The notes: a model not told the origin generated them from the letters alone. A DNA stretch of 64,000 nt from Hydrocarboniphaga sp965279055 (GCF_965279055.1 NZ_OZ257125.1:4464001-4528000); one strand, 5' to 3'; positions 10,405 to 21,600 are shown, counted from the first letter of the stretch. Translations and numbers: made by a program.

Positions 10405-11608
10405 CTAAGGAAGGTCTGAAAAACCCATTGCGAGTGGCGTGATGGTTGCTGCGATCTGTGGCTAGAAAAGAATCGGAGCGGGAGCAATGCAGTTGAGTTT
10501 CGGGGACGCGGAGTACGCGGGCAAGCGAAAACGGACACGTCGGGAGATTTTCCTAGCCGAGATGGACCAGGTGGTTCCGTGGAAGCTGCTGCTGTCGCTG
10601 ATCGAGCCGGTGTATCCGGTGGGCGGCGATGGACGGCCGCCGTATCCGCTGGCGACGATGCTGCGCATTCACCTCATGCAGAACTGGTTCGGATTGTCGG
10701 ATCCGGCGATGGAAGAGGCGCTGTACGAAGTCGCCTCGATGCGTCAGTTTGCCGGGCTGTCGCTGACGCGGCCGATTCCGGACGAGACCACGATTCTGAA
10801 TTTCAGACACCTGCTGGAAACGTATGGGTTAGCGCTGGAGCTTTTCACCCGAATCAATGCCTACCTGGGGCGCAAAGGCTTGCTGCTCAAGCGCGGCAGC
10901 ATGGTGGATGCCACGATCATTTCGGCGCCGAGTTCGACCAAGAACGCCGACGGTGAGCGCGATCCCGAGATGCACCAGACCAAGAAAGGCAATCAGTACT
11001 TTTTCGGCATGAAGGCGCACATCGGCGCGGACGTGGATTCTGGCTTGGTGCACACCGTGGTGGTAACCGCTGCCAATGAAGCCGACATCGCGGTGGTGGA
11101 CGAGTTGCTGCACGGCAGGGAGCAAGTAGTCTATGCCGACGCGGGCTACACGGGCGCAGACAAGCGCGTGGTGAGAAAGAAACTGCAGTGGCAGATCGCG
11201 GCTCGCTCAAGCCGGATTCGTGCGATGCCGGAAGGCAGTCAAAAGCGCGCGGCTCAGCAGGCGGAATATGCCAAGGCTCGCGTTCGCGCCTTCGTCGAGC
11301 ATCCGTTTCGCGTAATCAAGCGGCAGTTCGGCTACAACAAGGTGCGCTTCAAGGGCCTGGCGAAAAACACGGCGCAGGTGATGACCCTGTTTGCGCTGTC
11401 GAATCTGTGGATGGTGCGAAAGAAATTGCTGTCGATGACGGGGGAATTGCGCCCGCTGATACTCAATGTGGGATGAATTGTCACCGGTAAGCGTCTTTTG
11501 ATCAGCTCAGGCCGATAAATGAATCAGTCGGCTTCGCAGAAAACAATCATGAAGGCAGCGCCGCAGTCACCGCATCGACTTTCGGTGAGTTATTCAGAGG
11601 TTCCCTAA
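10405..11608. mobile_element. Complete IS5-group insertion sequence with target-site duplication
   Basis: The element spans 10409-11604 (1196 bp, against 1195 bp for IS5). Terminal inverted repeats are GGAAGGTCTGAAAAAC on the left and, read inward from the right, GGAACCTCTGAATAAC: 13 of 16 match. Both ends are flanked by CTAA (10405-10408 and 11605-11608), the 4-bp duplication of the YTAR type usual for this group. It contains one intact transposase gene. It lies between tniQ and the Vsr-like stub. Confidence 0.93.
10487..11476 (+). CDS. IS5-family transposase
   Basis: 329 residues. The N-terminus (LSFGDAEYAGKRKRTRREIF) and the blocks PPYPLATMLRIHLMQNWF, MVDATIISAPSSTKN, DPEMHQTKKGNQ, YADAGYTGA and FVEHPFRVIKRQFGYNK are those of IS5 group transposases. 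The DDE triad is the Asp of VDATII, the Asp of YADAGY and the Glu of VEHPFR. All three residues and the full length are kept, so the element should be active. It is read in the same direction as tniQ. Confidence 0.95.
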   Translation: MQLSFGDAEYAGKRKRTRREIFLAEMDQVVPWKLLLSLIEPVYPVGGDGRPPYPLATMLRIHLMQNWFGLSDPAMEEALYEVASMRQFAGLSLTRPIPDETTILNFRHLLETYGLALELFTRINAYLGRKGLLLKRGSMVDATIISAPSSTKNADGERDPEMHQTKKGNQYFFGMKAHIGADVDSGLVHTVVVTAANEADIAVVDELLHGREQVVYADAGYTGADKRVVRKKLQWQIAARSSRIRAMPEGSQKRAAQQAEYAKARVRAFVEHPFRVIKRQFGYNKVRFKGLAKNTAQVMTLFALSNLWMVRKKLLSMTGELRPLILNVG

Positions 11609-11706
11609 TGGATCGTGTACTGCCTGAAATCCGAAGCCGGATGATGTCTGGAACTCGTGGAGCGAACACCCTTGTCTGCGGTTGCAGTAGCAAGAAATTC
11701 GGGTAG
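11608..11706 (+). pseudogene. N-terminal stub of a Vsr-like mismatch endonuclease
   Basis: The 32 codons starting at the ATG that overlaps the IS target duplication read MDRVLPEIRSRMMSGTRGAN, then diverge and stop. Very-short-patch-repair endonucleases begin with this kind of sequence (M-D..-P-E-x-RS-xx-M-xx-xRG-x-(N/D)T). The catalytic part is gone. Vsr genes normally accompany cytosine methylases, so this may be the remains of a lost modification module. The assignment rests on about 20 residues. Confidence 0.4.
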
Positions 11707-11823
11707 GGACATTTTCAGATCTATGTGAAAGGATTAGAATTCTGGCCGTAACTGAATTCAGACTGCAAATCAGAAGCTAACGAAAGCCATAATTCGGACA
11801 GTAGTCGCCATAAGCGCCGATAC

Positions 11824-14800
11824 TTACTCAACCAGCACAGCCAGGATAGCGGCCGCCGCCGTATCCACCATTTTTACTTCGATGGTGTCCGTGACCTGCG
11901 TCGGCACGTAACGAAGGTCAGCCGCATTCGCCGCAGGAATTAAGACCAATTGCCGGCCGGCACGATAGGCCGCCACGATCTTCTGCGGGATGCCACCCAC
12001 TGCTCCGACCTTCCCCTTTAGCGACACCTCGCCAGTTAGCGCAACACCGTGGCGCACGGCTCGGTTGGTCAGGGCCGAGACCATAGCGGCAACGAACGGA
12101 AGGCCGGCAGAAGGCCCTTCGCGATACTCGGCGATATTCACGAGGTGGACGCTGACGCCTTTGCCCTTCACATTTTTTTCGGGGATGTCGTAGGCTTTGG
12201 CGGATTGCTGGACATGCCGCCAGGCGGCCACGATCGACTGCTTCAGGACTTCGCCGGATGATCCGGTGACCTCGACCTCCTCACCATTTTTAACGACGAC
12301 TTCGATGGTCATGGCGGCACCGCTGTCGAGGCGACTCGACTGCCCGTCGACCGTCAGCCCGGTGACTTCACCGACGAGATCTTCATGATTGGCCCGATCC
12401 GAGTCGTCGACGGTCAAATCCACCGAATCGTCGATGGGTTCGGGAAACGTCGGCATGCCGCTGCCTGGGAAACGAGCCGTGAGCAATTCGCTCATCTCCG
12501 TGGGCGGCATGAAGTAGCCCTGGAGTCGCAGGAGCCGATCGTTCAGCAGCAGGAGCATGTCGCCCTTGCCGAACAGGTTCTCGGCGCCCGTCTGGTCGAG
12601 GATTGTCTGGGAGTCGACCCGCTGCGGCAGGCGAAACGAAACGCGGCACGGCATGTTCGCCTTTAGCAGGCCGGTGACGATATCCGCCGTCGGCCGCTGC
12701 GTCGCCAGGATCAGGTGGATGCCCACCGATCGCGCCCGCTGTGCAAGCCGATTGATCTCCCGCTCGAAGTCCTGCCGATCCTTCTTGCTCAGCACCGCCA
12801 TCAGGTCGGCGTATTCGTCGATGACCACGACGATGGGCTTGATCGGTGTCAGCGGGTGCGTGAGGTTGTATTCCGAGACGTTCGGGCACCGGGCCGTTTG
12901 CAACAGCCGGGTCCGCTCGCGCAGTTCGTCCCCAGTCAGGCGCCGCAGTTCCTCGATCGCGTCCTCGGCCTCGGTGATGACGACGCCACCGCGCAGGTAA
13001 GGCAGTCCGTTGTAGAGGACGAAGTCCGTGGCCTTGGGGTCGATGATGATCAACTCGAGCCCGTCCGGCCCCAACTTGGAAATCAGCGACAGCAAGATGG
13101 CATGCAGGAAGACCGTCTTGCCCGACATCGTCGAGCCGGCCACCAACAGATGCGGCAGCTGAACGATGTCGAGGCGGATATGCTCGCCCGACGGGCTGAC
13201 ACCGACTGCGATCGGCAACTGCAGGCCGGAGGGTGGCGCCAACTCGTCGATCGCCGCCTGCAACGGCATCATCTGGCGTACCGGACGCTCCAGATCGATG
13301 CCGACATAGTTTTCGCCCGCGATGTTGTCGATGAAGGGCGTTGTCCGCGATGCGAGCTCTCGGCCGATGTCTTCTGCCCGCGAACGTAGCTTGTTGACCT
13401 GCGAGCCGGCCTTCAGCCGGACGCGATATCGAATGACGCTGGGCCCGATCTGGGCTTTGGCCGAGTCGAGTTCCTGAACCTGCACACCGTATTCGCGAAG
13501 GATCCGCTTCAAATGTTCGGCCTGCTTCACGATGAGCCGGCTTTCCTCGTCCCCGATAGTTTCGACATCAGGCAACTCGGGCGCTGGTTCTGACGCGGCC
13601 GCGGCTGGCGGTGCCGATTTGCTCGCTTTCGGCGTCGCCGGCACGACAGGCGATGGAGTCGAACGTGGCGCGGCGGTCGGAGTTGCTGCCTTCGGGGCTG
13701 CCGGTGCTTGCTTGGTCGGCGCCGCCGGTGTCGGAGTCAGTTCGGCATCTGGCGGGACAGCCTTCGCCGCCGGCGACGATGCCAACGGCACAACCTGATC
13801 GCTGATGTGACGACGGACTTCATCTTCCGTCAGTTCAATCAGCCGAACGTCACGACCGCCGGCCTTCAGGACGCGCGTCGACGATTGGCGGCTCTGCGTA
13901 AGACCGACCACCGCCAGCGAGAGCCGAACACGCGGCTTCACGTCCAACGCGAAAATCGCGTTGAGCCGCTGGCTCCAGTAGTCCTTCTGGATGTCGGTAT
14001 GCCCTTCCAGGAAGCACTCACGGAACAGGTGCTGCCGCAGCACCTCACGCCGCTGGGGCGCGACGATGTTCTGTGCGCCTGGATCCAGCTGAAAAATCTC
14101 GTCGATGATGCGGGCGGTGTTGACGAGCTGGTCAACCGCTTTGCCAGACACCTCACCATTGACGACGTGATAGGCGTCGTCCGGCTCGGCGTAGGTCTTC
14201 ACCTCGATGATGTCGAGAACGCAGGAACCGTCGGCTTCGTCACAGATGCCGAAGAGATCAGCCCTCGTTGCGTCCTCTCTCAATTCCAACCAGCGGCGCG
14301 CTTCTGGGCTGTCGATGCTTACCAGGAGATTCTTCTCGTGGTTGCGCCGGTACCACGCGGCGCTCACGAGTGTTCCGACCAGCCCCTGAGTCCGGCGCTC
14401 ATCCAACACGGTACCGCCCTTGGACACCAGTGCCAGGAGCCCATCGGTTAGCAGCCCGCCAAGATCGTCGATCAAGCGTTCGACCGCCATCTTGCTTGGC
14501 GTGTAGTTGGCCTTCCGCAACTGCCGATCGAACTCGGCGACGAACTTGGCCTTGTCGCGCGCGTAGACGGTGATGTCGCGCTTGCCGGCACGCTTGAGAG
14601 AAATCCGCGGCACGCCAATGGAAAGCGCACCCTCCTGGGCGCGGTCTGCCACGACCAGCCACACGCATCCCTGGGTCAGCTTCTGGAGCTGTTGTGCCTC
14701 GGTTCGCAGTTCAGCGGCGACGCCATAGAAGGATCCCGTAATGACGTTGCTGACCCGGTTCCGCAGGTCGTTGTGATCGCCGAACAGTCCACCGTCGGCA

Positions 14801-17160
14801 GCCGGCACTACGCGGACCGACTTGGTGATCTTGTCGAACTTGAACTGCATCGGCAGACAGATCGGATGCACCGCGAGCGACGGCATGCGGCTGAGTCGCA
14901 AGGTCTTGGCATTCGACGGATCAAACAGCACTGCGATGTGCGCCGGCTGCTTCTTCAGGTCCTCGGCAATCTGGTCGATCTTCTTGACCTCGTCATCGAC
15001 CTCCAAGGTGAAGCCACCTGCTGAGCCGATGCCCTTGAACCGCTCGGCGCCTTCCTCATCTTCGGCACCGCCACCCAACGCGCCCACCGCGGGCGTAACC
15101 CGCTGGGTGAAGAACAGGCGAACGTGAACCCGTTCGAGTTCGCTGGCCGAGTTGTCCGTCAGCCGCACAACTTCCTTGAGAACGAAGTCAATGTCGGGCG
15201 GATCGATAAATGCCAGGCGCAGTCCCAGGCGAGCGTGGGGGTGAAGCGTGCAGAACTTGTCGAAGAGCTTGGCGATCTCGGCGAGACCATCGCGGCCGGC
15301 GTACTGGTGGGCCGCGAGTTCGAAATATGGAATGCCCTGGCGGACGCCGGCCTCGGGCAAGATCTGGTGCACGCCGCCCGTGACCAGCGCCGGCACGAAT
15401 AGCGTGGTCAGGAAATTGGGTAGTTCCTCGACGCGGCTACGCAGCAGGTCGCGCTCCTGCTGCGTGATGTTTCCGGCCTGGATTCTGAGTTGATGGGACA
15501 ACTCGATGAACTTCCACAGATGCAGCGGGTGCAGCGGCGACAACACCACGCGCGTGACGCCTCCACATTGAAGAATGATGGTGTCCAGTGAGAGGAAGCG
15601 CGAGCAAAGGATCTGCACGCCATCAGGTGACGACTCGGAAATGGCCTCGTAGGACCGCTTCAAGCCTTCCACCAGAACTTCGTAGGAGCGCAGATATTCC
15701 TGCGCCGCCGCTCGCATGGTCGGGCTCGCATTGAGCTTGATCAGCGGTTCCAGCACGAGGCCGCGTACATGCGCGGCCAAGGTAAGGCGGGTCGATTTGA
15801 AGCTATCGAACGCATTGAGTAGCGTGGTATCGCCCTGCAGGACCGAGGTAACTTCCTGCAGCATTCCGCGCAGGTCGAACTCCTCATCTGTCGGATTGAA
15901 CAGGATCCGGTCCGCTTTCTCGACCTGAGCTAGAGCCTCGTCGAGGGTTTTGGCTTCGCCTGGGATCAGAAGCTTTCCGCCCCAGGCATCTTCACTGACG
16001 GTGAGTTCGACCAGCCTCAGGAACGGGTGCTTGGACTCGACGTTGAGGACAGCGCCGGACTCGGGGTCTTTGACCTCCGGCGCGTCGTCGTCATCTTCGG
16101 CGTTGATCGCTTCATCGACGGCTTCTCCCAGAGAATCCAGCGCGTCATCGTTGCCATCGAGGATGAAGTCGACGCACCGAATGGTGGGGCTGCGTGTCGG
16201 CCGATCCGGGATGGCGCTGTCGTCGCCGCCGCCGCCAATGTTGGTGTCGTCGCCAGGTTCCGGGATTGGGTCTCCGGTGGGGTTGGGCGGTTGGTCTGCC
16301 TGGATCTTGGCCTGGAAGAGTCGTTTTACGGCCTGCAGGCTCAGTTCGCTGAGGCGGGCTGGGTCCTGGTTTTTGTAGAACTCCATCACCTTGCGGTAGA
16401 TCTTTTGCAGTTCCACGCCGGCAGTCGTATCTTTCTGGACCGCGAGCGCCTTCGAAATGCGCTGGCGATCCGTTTTCGACAACACCTCGATCTGCCCAAC
16501 GATTCGCCGGTTTTCTTCCAGGCGCTGCGATATTTTTGCGGCCGTGGGCACAACAAAGAGTTCGGCGTCGGGGAGCAGGCCAATCGAATACAGGTTGTTC
16601 TTCGAACTGTCGGGTATCTCGCCTTCAAGGACGCAGGCGCTGAGGGCGGAAAAGTAGGCCAGCAATCCCTCGAGCGGCACCGACTGCCGGACTTTCTTGT
16701 GCTGCAGCGCCTTCCACAACTGGCGCTGCGCGTCATTCACCCCGAACTTCTCACGCCCTTCCGTGCAGAGTTGGTCGTAGAGATCTTCCGACCGAAGGGT
16801 CTTGAAGCGGTTCAGCGACGTGAGCTTGGCTAAGTCCTTCGGGGTTACAACGACGATGGGCTCTTTGACCTCGGCCTTATTACGCCAGCGCTCTGCACCT
16901 TCCACCGTTGTGACGAAGAAATCGGTGATGTAACCCGCCGTTACCGCAGCCTCCTTCAGGATCTTCGTGATCGCGGGGCTGTACCCCGCCATGGCAAGCC
17001 GAACGCGAATACGGGATTGAGAAACGCTGAGTCCTCGCAACAGAGCCAACGGCTCAAATGCCGGCATATCCTTGACCAGGACGCCGAAGGCTTGGTTCTT
17101 CGCTTGCGCAATGACCGCCCGGGCAATGACCTCGCCCGTGGTCGTTTCGATGCTGCTCAT
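11824..17160 (-). CDS. Giant FtsK-type translocase with candidate nuclease motif and C-terminal Lon protease domain
   Basis: 1778 residues, ATG 17160 overlapping the previous stop by 4 bases (ATGA). The first 950 residues are an unrecognised helical region with an acidic insert. ADLFGIC...LDIIEVKTYAE (Glu986, Lys988) looks like a PD-(D/E)xK nuclease core. A Pro/Ala-rich linker (about 1120-1190) leads to an FtsK alpha-like domain (GPSVIRYRVRLKAGSQVNKL). The motor follows: Walker A GSTMSGKT (1342-1349), Walker B region VVVIDEYADL, and ILATQRPTADIVTG. The last about 150 residues are a Lon (S16) protease domain with Ser1684 in GPSAG and Lys1727 in IPQKIVAAYRAG. The 43-residue Ser-Lys spacing equals E. 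coli Lon (S679/K722). Its size and place correspond to DptH of phosphorothioation-dependent restriction, but no Lon domain is expected there. Confidence 0.85.
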   Translation of the reverse strand: MSSIETTTGEVIARAVIAQAKNQAFGVLVKDMPAFEPLALLRGLSVSQSRIRVRLAMAGYSPAITKILKEAAVTAGYITDFFVTTVEGAERWRNKAEVKEPIVVVTPKDLAKLTSLNRFKTLRSEDLYDQLCTEGREKFGVNDAQRQLWKALQHKKVRQSVPLEGLLAYFSALSACVLEGEIPDSSKNNLYSIGLLPDAELFVVPTAAKISQRLEENRRIVGQIEVLSKTDRQRISKALAVQKDTTAGVELQKIYRKVMEFYKNQDPARLSELSLQAVKRLFQAKIQADQPPNPTGDPIPEPGDDTNIGGGGDDSAIPDRPTRSPTIRCVDFILDGNDDALDSLGEAVDEAINAEDDDDAPEVKDPESGAVLNVESKHPFLRLVELTVSEDAWGGKLLIPGEAKTLDEALAQVEKADRILFNPTDEEFDLRGMLQEVTSVLQGDTTLLNAFDSFKSTRLTLAAHVRGLVLEPLIKLNASPTMRAAAQEYLRSYEVLVEGLKRSYEAISESSPDGVQILCSRFLSLDTIILQCGGVTRVVLSPLHPLHLWKFIELSHQLRIQAGNITQQERDLLRSRVEELPNFLTTLFVPALVTGGVHQILPEAGVRQGIPYFELAAHQYAGRDGLAEIAKLFDKFCTLHPHARLGLRLAFIDPPDIDFVLKEVVRLTDNSASELERVHVRLFFTQRVTPAVGALGGGAEDEEGAERFKGIGSAGGFTLEVDDEVKKIDQIAEDLKKQPAHIAVLFDPSNAKTLRLSRMPSLAVHPICLPMQFKFDKITKSVRVVPAADGGLFGDHNDLRNRVSNVITGSFYGVAAELRTEAQQLQKLTQGCVWLVVADRAQEGALSIGVPRISLKRAGKRDITVYARDKAKFVAEFDRQLRKANYTPSKMAVERLIDDLGGLLTDGLLALVSKGGTVLDERRTQGLVGTLVSAAWYRRNHEKNLLVSIDSPEARRWLELREDATRADLFGICDEADGSCVLDIIEVKTYAEPDDAYHVVNGEVSGKAVDQLVNTARIIDEIFQLDPGAQNIVAPQRREVLRQHLFRECFLEGHTDIQKDYWSQRLNAIFALDVKPRVRLSLAVVGLTQSRQSSTRVLKAGGRDVRLIELTEDEVRRHISDQVVPLASSPAAKAVPPDAELTPTPAAPTKQAPAAPKAATPTAAPRSTPSPVVPATPKASKSAPPAAAASEPAPELPDVETIGDEESRLIVKQAEHLKRILREYGVQVQELDSAKAQIGPSVIRYRVRLKAGSQVNKLRSRAEDIGRELASRTTPFIDNIAGENYVGIDLERPVRQMMPLQAAIDELAPPSGLQLPIAVGVSPSGEHIRLDIVQLPHLLVAGSTMSGKTVFLHAILLSLISKLGPDGLELIIIDPKATDFVLYNGLPYLRGGVVITEAEDAIEELRRLTGDELRERTRLLQTARCPNVSEYNLTHPLTPIKPIVVVIDEYADLMAVLSKKDRQDFEREINRLAQRARSVGIHLILATQRPTADIVTGLLKANMPCRVSFRLPQRVDSQTILDQTGAENLFGKGDMLLLLNDRLLRLQGYFMPPTEMSELLTARFPGSGMPTFPEPIDDSVDLTVDDSDRANHEDLVGEVTGLTVDGQSSRLDSGAAMTIEVVVKNGEEVEVTGSSGEVLKQSIVAAWRHVQQSAKAYDIPEKNVKGKGVSVHLVNIAEYREGPSAGLPFVAAMVSALTNRAVRHGVALTGEVSLKGKVGAVGGIPQKIVAAYRAGRQLVLIPAANAADLRYVPTQVTDTIEVKMVDTAAAAILAVLVE

Positions 17161-18647
17161 TTGGTGGCCCTGTCCAAGCGAATAATCGTCACGCCATCGG
17201 CATAACGACGGGCGTACCCGATATCGATCAAGGTGTCACGCAACGCGTTGGCATTGCCGACAAGGTCTTCTCTGGTGGCATCCATGATCGAGAATTTTGC
17301 GAGGTCGGCTGAATCGCCAGGCAGTGCACCGGTGACGATGCCGAAGCGGTCCCGCCAAATCTCAGAGAGTTCCGACAACTCGAGTTCTTGACCCGGCTCT
17401 ACGCACGTCGCCAACAGGACTTCCAACAGTTCTGGGCTAGGGGCGTACCGCTTTTTAACGGCGCGTTGACCACGAGGCGCGAGTAGTCCGCCGCACACGC
17501 CGAGGGCGCGCGCAAAATCCGTGGGCGTGCCCGACAACTCTTCCAGCATGATGTCGACGATCGCGTTGACCAACGCTTCAAGGTTGGTGCTGCCTACCGA
17601 GTAAGAGCGGAACACCTCCAAGAAATGGGCGCGGACGTGATCTTGCTTCTTCTGCGTGCCTTTCAGGCCGATCTCACCGATGAATTCTTCAATCTGCTTG
17701 CCCGTCCAGCGCTCTCGATGCTCGCGGATCAGCACCTCGCGAACCCCGTGCTGAATCAGCGTTTCGATCCGCTTCGACGCGAGGTTATAACTGGCATGAC
17801 TGGCCGCGGCAACCGCCGACCATCCACTGCTGGTGAAGTCGGTAAGCATGAGCGGCCGCTGCGTTGCGTACTGGCGACCATCTTCATATTCGAGACCGCG
17901 ATGGGTCAGATGAAGGTATAAGGCAAAGGTCGAGAAACAGGCGAGCCGGCGCAACGAATGAAGCTTGCTGCCATTGGCACGCTCGAAAACCGCGAGCGTA
18001 TCGAAGCTCTTCCTGATATCGCGCAGGATATGGGACTTGAAGCCGCCGCCCTGGGCAGGCCGACGCAGCGCCAATGAGTCCGGCGCCTCGTCGGCGGCCG
18101 GATCGTATTCGCGAGGCTCTACCCCCTGAATAAGGGGCAGCGAGACAACCGACAGTTCGTCGGAGGCGTCGCTCAGCAGTTCGCGGATGAGAGCGAGCAT
18201 CGGGCTTTCGCCCGCCCCGACATCTGCAGCCAGGACGCCGTACAGAAAGTCACCGGTGTCACGGTCGTTGCTGTCGCGTGTGACGTGGGTTTTGTGCGTA
18301 AGCGTGTAGGAGCAATACTCGTTCTTGTCGAACACTGCTTTGTCGGCACCCAATACACCCTTGAGTAGTTCCCGAAGGTCATTGAGTTGCCCGATACGAC
18401 CGGGTTCGGCGAAGTCGCCCAGATGATCCCTGGCATCCTCGATGAGATCACTGGTGGGATGCCGCTCCTCCGTGCCCTTCTTGGCCCAGCGTATCAGCGC
18501 GTGATTCAGCAGCTTCGGGTCGTAGTATTCACCAAGGGCGGCGCGACACAGGCCGTTGGTTATGTGGACCGGCTTGATCGATGACGAGTTGGGCGAATAA
18601 CCGAGCGGTGCGACCACGCCCTCGCGAAAATAGTCCTGGAGATTCAT
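17157..18647 (-). CDS. DptG-position protein of the FtsK-Lon operon, function unknown
   Basis: 496 residues, no signal peptide or membrane segment. No catalytic motif is recognised. It is a soluble, mostly helical protein; the last third (SPELLEVLLATCVEPGQELE, then LSEIWRDRFGIVTG) looks like a winged-helix-type module and is what I would expect of DptG-like proteins. It starts 5 bases after the upstream gene stops and overlaps the downstream start by 4 bases, so the three proteins are made together and likely form one complex. It may bridge the two ATPases. The DptG relation rests mainly on position and weak similarity. Confidence 0.6.
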   Translation of the reverse strand: MNLQDYFREGVVAPLGYSPNSSSIKPVHITNGLCRAALGEYYDPKLLNHALIRWAKKGTEERHPTSDLIEDARDHLGDFAEPGRIGQLNDLRELLKGVLGADKAVFDKNEYCSYTLTHKTHVTRDSNDRDTGDFLYGVLAADVGAGESPMLALIRELLSDASDELSVVSLPLIQGVEPREYDPAADEAPDSLALRRPAQGGGFKSHILRDIRKSFDTLAVFERANGSKLHSLRRLACFSTFALYLHLTHRGLEYEDGRQYATQRPLMLTDFTSSGWSAVAAASHASYNLASKRIETLIQHGVREVLIREHRERWTGKQIEEFIGEIGLKGTQKKQDHVRAHFLEVFRSYSVGSTNLEALVNAIVDIMLEELSGTPTDFARALGVCGGLLAPRGQRAVKKRYAPSPELLEVLLATCVEPGQELELSELSEIWRDRFGIVTGALPGDSADLAKFSIMDATREDLVGNANALRDTLIDIGYARRYADGVTIIRLDRATK

Positions 18648-18652
18648 TGAAA

Positions 18653-21600
18653 TTACAGCGCGTAGCGCATTTGGCGGCGATCGACACGGAACTCAAGGCT
18701 GGCCCCGGACTTGAAATTTTTGATGTGGACTTCTTCGATGTTTTGCGCCTTCTGAAATGAGCGTCCCAACTCGTTAAAAAACTTATCCAGACGTTTGGTT
18801 ACTTCCGCCGAGCGCAATGCCATCGGCAGACCGCGACGGGCGTCGTAAAGGGTCTGATACAGCGGCAGATCGACCGTCAACTGAGCGACCATTTTGTCGT
18901 TCTGGTATGCCGCAAAGATCAGGTGATCGGCCTGGAAGTGAAACGCCGGTGTCGTGTGTGCTGGCAGCCTCGGAATCTGGATGCGGAAGGTATCGGTTCC
19001 AATCGAACGCACCGAGATGTAGGTAGGCGACCAACGGGCGTCATAGCAGTGGCGACTCCACAGACGTACAGCGTTGTCCTTGGTATCGCGAGGGTCAAAA
19101 AAGCGATTGATCAAGCGCGTCAACTCGCGGACGACACCCTCGTTGTCGGTGGCCGCGTTCTGCAGGGCCTTATAGAAATACATCTCATCTGCCGGGAGCA
19201 AATTGAGCAGGTCTGCGCCGCTTTCGTTTTCGAAGTAGAAGCGGCGTTTCGCCGTGCGCATCGCCTCGATTGTCAGGCTGAGATCCGGAACTCGGCTAGG
19301 TGGCGGTGACGGTGGGCCAAGCGGGGTCCAGCCGGACGGATCCAGGTCGCCCATCCAGAGTGCATCGTCGTACAGGGGATGCGTCACATGAGCAGGGTCG
19401 AACACGGCACGCACGGCATCGAACAGATCGCTTTCCCCTTCGAAGGCAAGGTCTGAATAGGCCCGATGCGCGGATTCGCTTTCTGGGCTGACCAGTTGCT
19501 CGCAGGATCGGCCGCCGGTGAGGACGAAGGCGAGAAACCCCTGTAGGTCGCGCATCGTGACGTGATGGCCGCGCTTGGTCGTCAGTTCGAGTAGGGTGAA
19601 CAGTCGGTCCGCAACGCGTGGCTGCTGCAGTGCAGTGCGGGCCCTCGGCACATCACACGTGTAACGAGCTGGGCACTGCGGGCATTCCGGGTAAAACCGG
19701 TCCGAGGTCAGCGTGGCCACCAGACGCTCGTAAACAGCTTTCGTGACGAGGTTGCGGTTGTTGAGGTCGATGACCACCACGCTCAACGCTTTGGCCGGTT
19801 CATCCTGGTAGATGACGCCCTTCTCGACCTGGCTCCTGATCTCCTGCAAGGGCTTGAACTCATCCCCATGGGCTTTCACGAACTCAAGCAACGGCCACTC
19901 GTTGATCGCGAGGCAGAACGGCTTTCTTCGCTTTCGTGCGGCCTTCCAGAGATCGAGCAAGGTTTCATACGACTCTTCAGCCGTGGCGTCGGCATGACAC
20001 TCAGCCTTCAACTCTTTAATGCGAGGCATCATCCGCATGATCAGATGCGTTTTGCCGTCGCCTGGGTTGCCAGTGAGGATGACGTCCTTACCTGCTTTCA
20101 GCAGTTCGAGGATAAAAGGCTCAAGGGTCGTTTCGACATGGATCGCATCCAGTTGCGTTTCGCTCAGTCGGTCCGCATAGCAGTTGCGATGGTTGTAGAG
20201 CTGCTGGATAAAGCGGACGCCGATCTCGCCGGCGGGTGGCGGCGGCGTGCCGCCACTTCCACCACCGCTGCCGCCGACAACCCCGCCGGCACCACCCTTA
20301 CCGACGCTGCCCCGCTGAGGTGCGTTGAAGGGTGACTCGCCTGGCCCGATGGATTGGCTGATCCGAATCTCTTCCCGGCTCGACGATGCTGCGACGCGGC
20401 TCAATACGTCGGCGTTCTTGATCCGGTTGCTGAGCCACCTAATTTTCCAGTGGTCCGCAATCGAATCGCTCCACCGCAGTGCTTCTTCCTGGGTTTCCGA
20501 GGGAAGAATGTATTGGGGCGTGTCCACTTCGTTACGAAGGTAGGCGCCGGTGTTGTGCGCGAGTGGCACGCCGTAAATGATCCGTCGACACTGGTGACGA
20601 AGAAAGTGATCTTGGTCCAGCCCGATCACGTTCAGGCCCTCTCGCACCAGGCGTAGCTTGGGGTTGACCCCCTCGCCAAACGTGCGGGTAATGAACGTCG
20701 CGCCTTGCTCGTCCTTGAGCATTTCTTCCAGCAGATCACGGGTGCGATCGCTGAAATGCACTGAGCCGTACCCGCGGGTCTCGCCCAGGCGCTGGTACTT
20801 CACCTCGCCAGGGGCGCTCTCGCCGCGTATCGATGCCGGCACCCGCACACGGTTGTACTGGCTACTGCCCACGTGATACAGGCTGGTGGTGCCGAGAAAG
20901 ACCAGGTCAGCTGCTCGGGCGTGGGCCGCGCCACGCATTTTCGATGCGATTTCGCTCGGCGAATTCGAGTAGCGCTGGAAGTAGTCGTACCGGACCTGCG
21001 GGCTGGCCAGCAGCATGCAAACCAGTTTGCCGCCCAGCAGCTCGTTATAGGGCGGCACGGCTCCGGCAATGATGATATCCATGATGCTGGAGCCGATGTG
21101 CGACTGCTTCACCGTCCGGATGGCAATGCCGAGAGCACGGCGACCCTCCTCGTCGCGCAGCAGCATCGACATGCCTTCCGACTCGCCGGCCTTCGCCGCA
21201 GAACGGAATACCAGCTTCGCTCGCAGCAACTCGGCGTACTGGGCGGCGCGCTTCTGCTTGAACAGTTCCTCAACGCTCTTGTCCGCCAGCGAGCGGACGT
21301 TCTCGGGGATGCTGCTGAGCTTGGACGGATCTACTGGGCGGGCGCGGTCACCGGCCTGCCCGGGCGCCCGCGCCTCATGTGAGCGCAGCAATTCTTTTCT
21401 GCGGTAGGCGCTCTCGCGGGCATCAGAAAGTAGCCGCTGGACCAAATCCATGGTCGGCGCCGCAAGCTCGGCCGCGGTTACGAGGCCCTTAGGATCCAGC
21501 GACGCAATATCGGTTTCGAGCTGTTGTAGATAATGGCGATACAGATGTTCCAGGAGCGTCTGCCGCTCAACTGGATCAGTGGCGGCGTCGACCGATGCTT

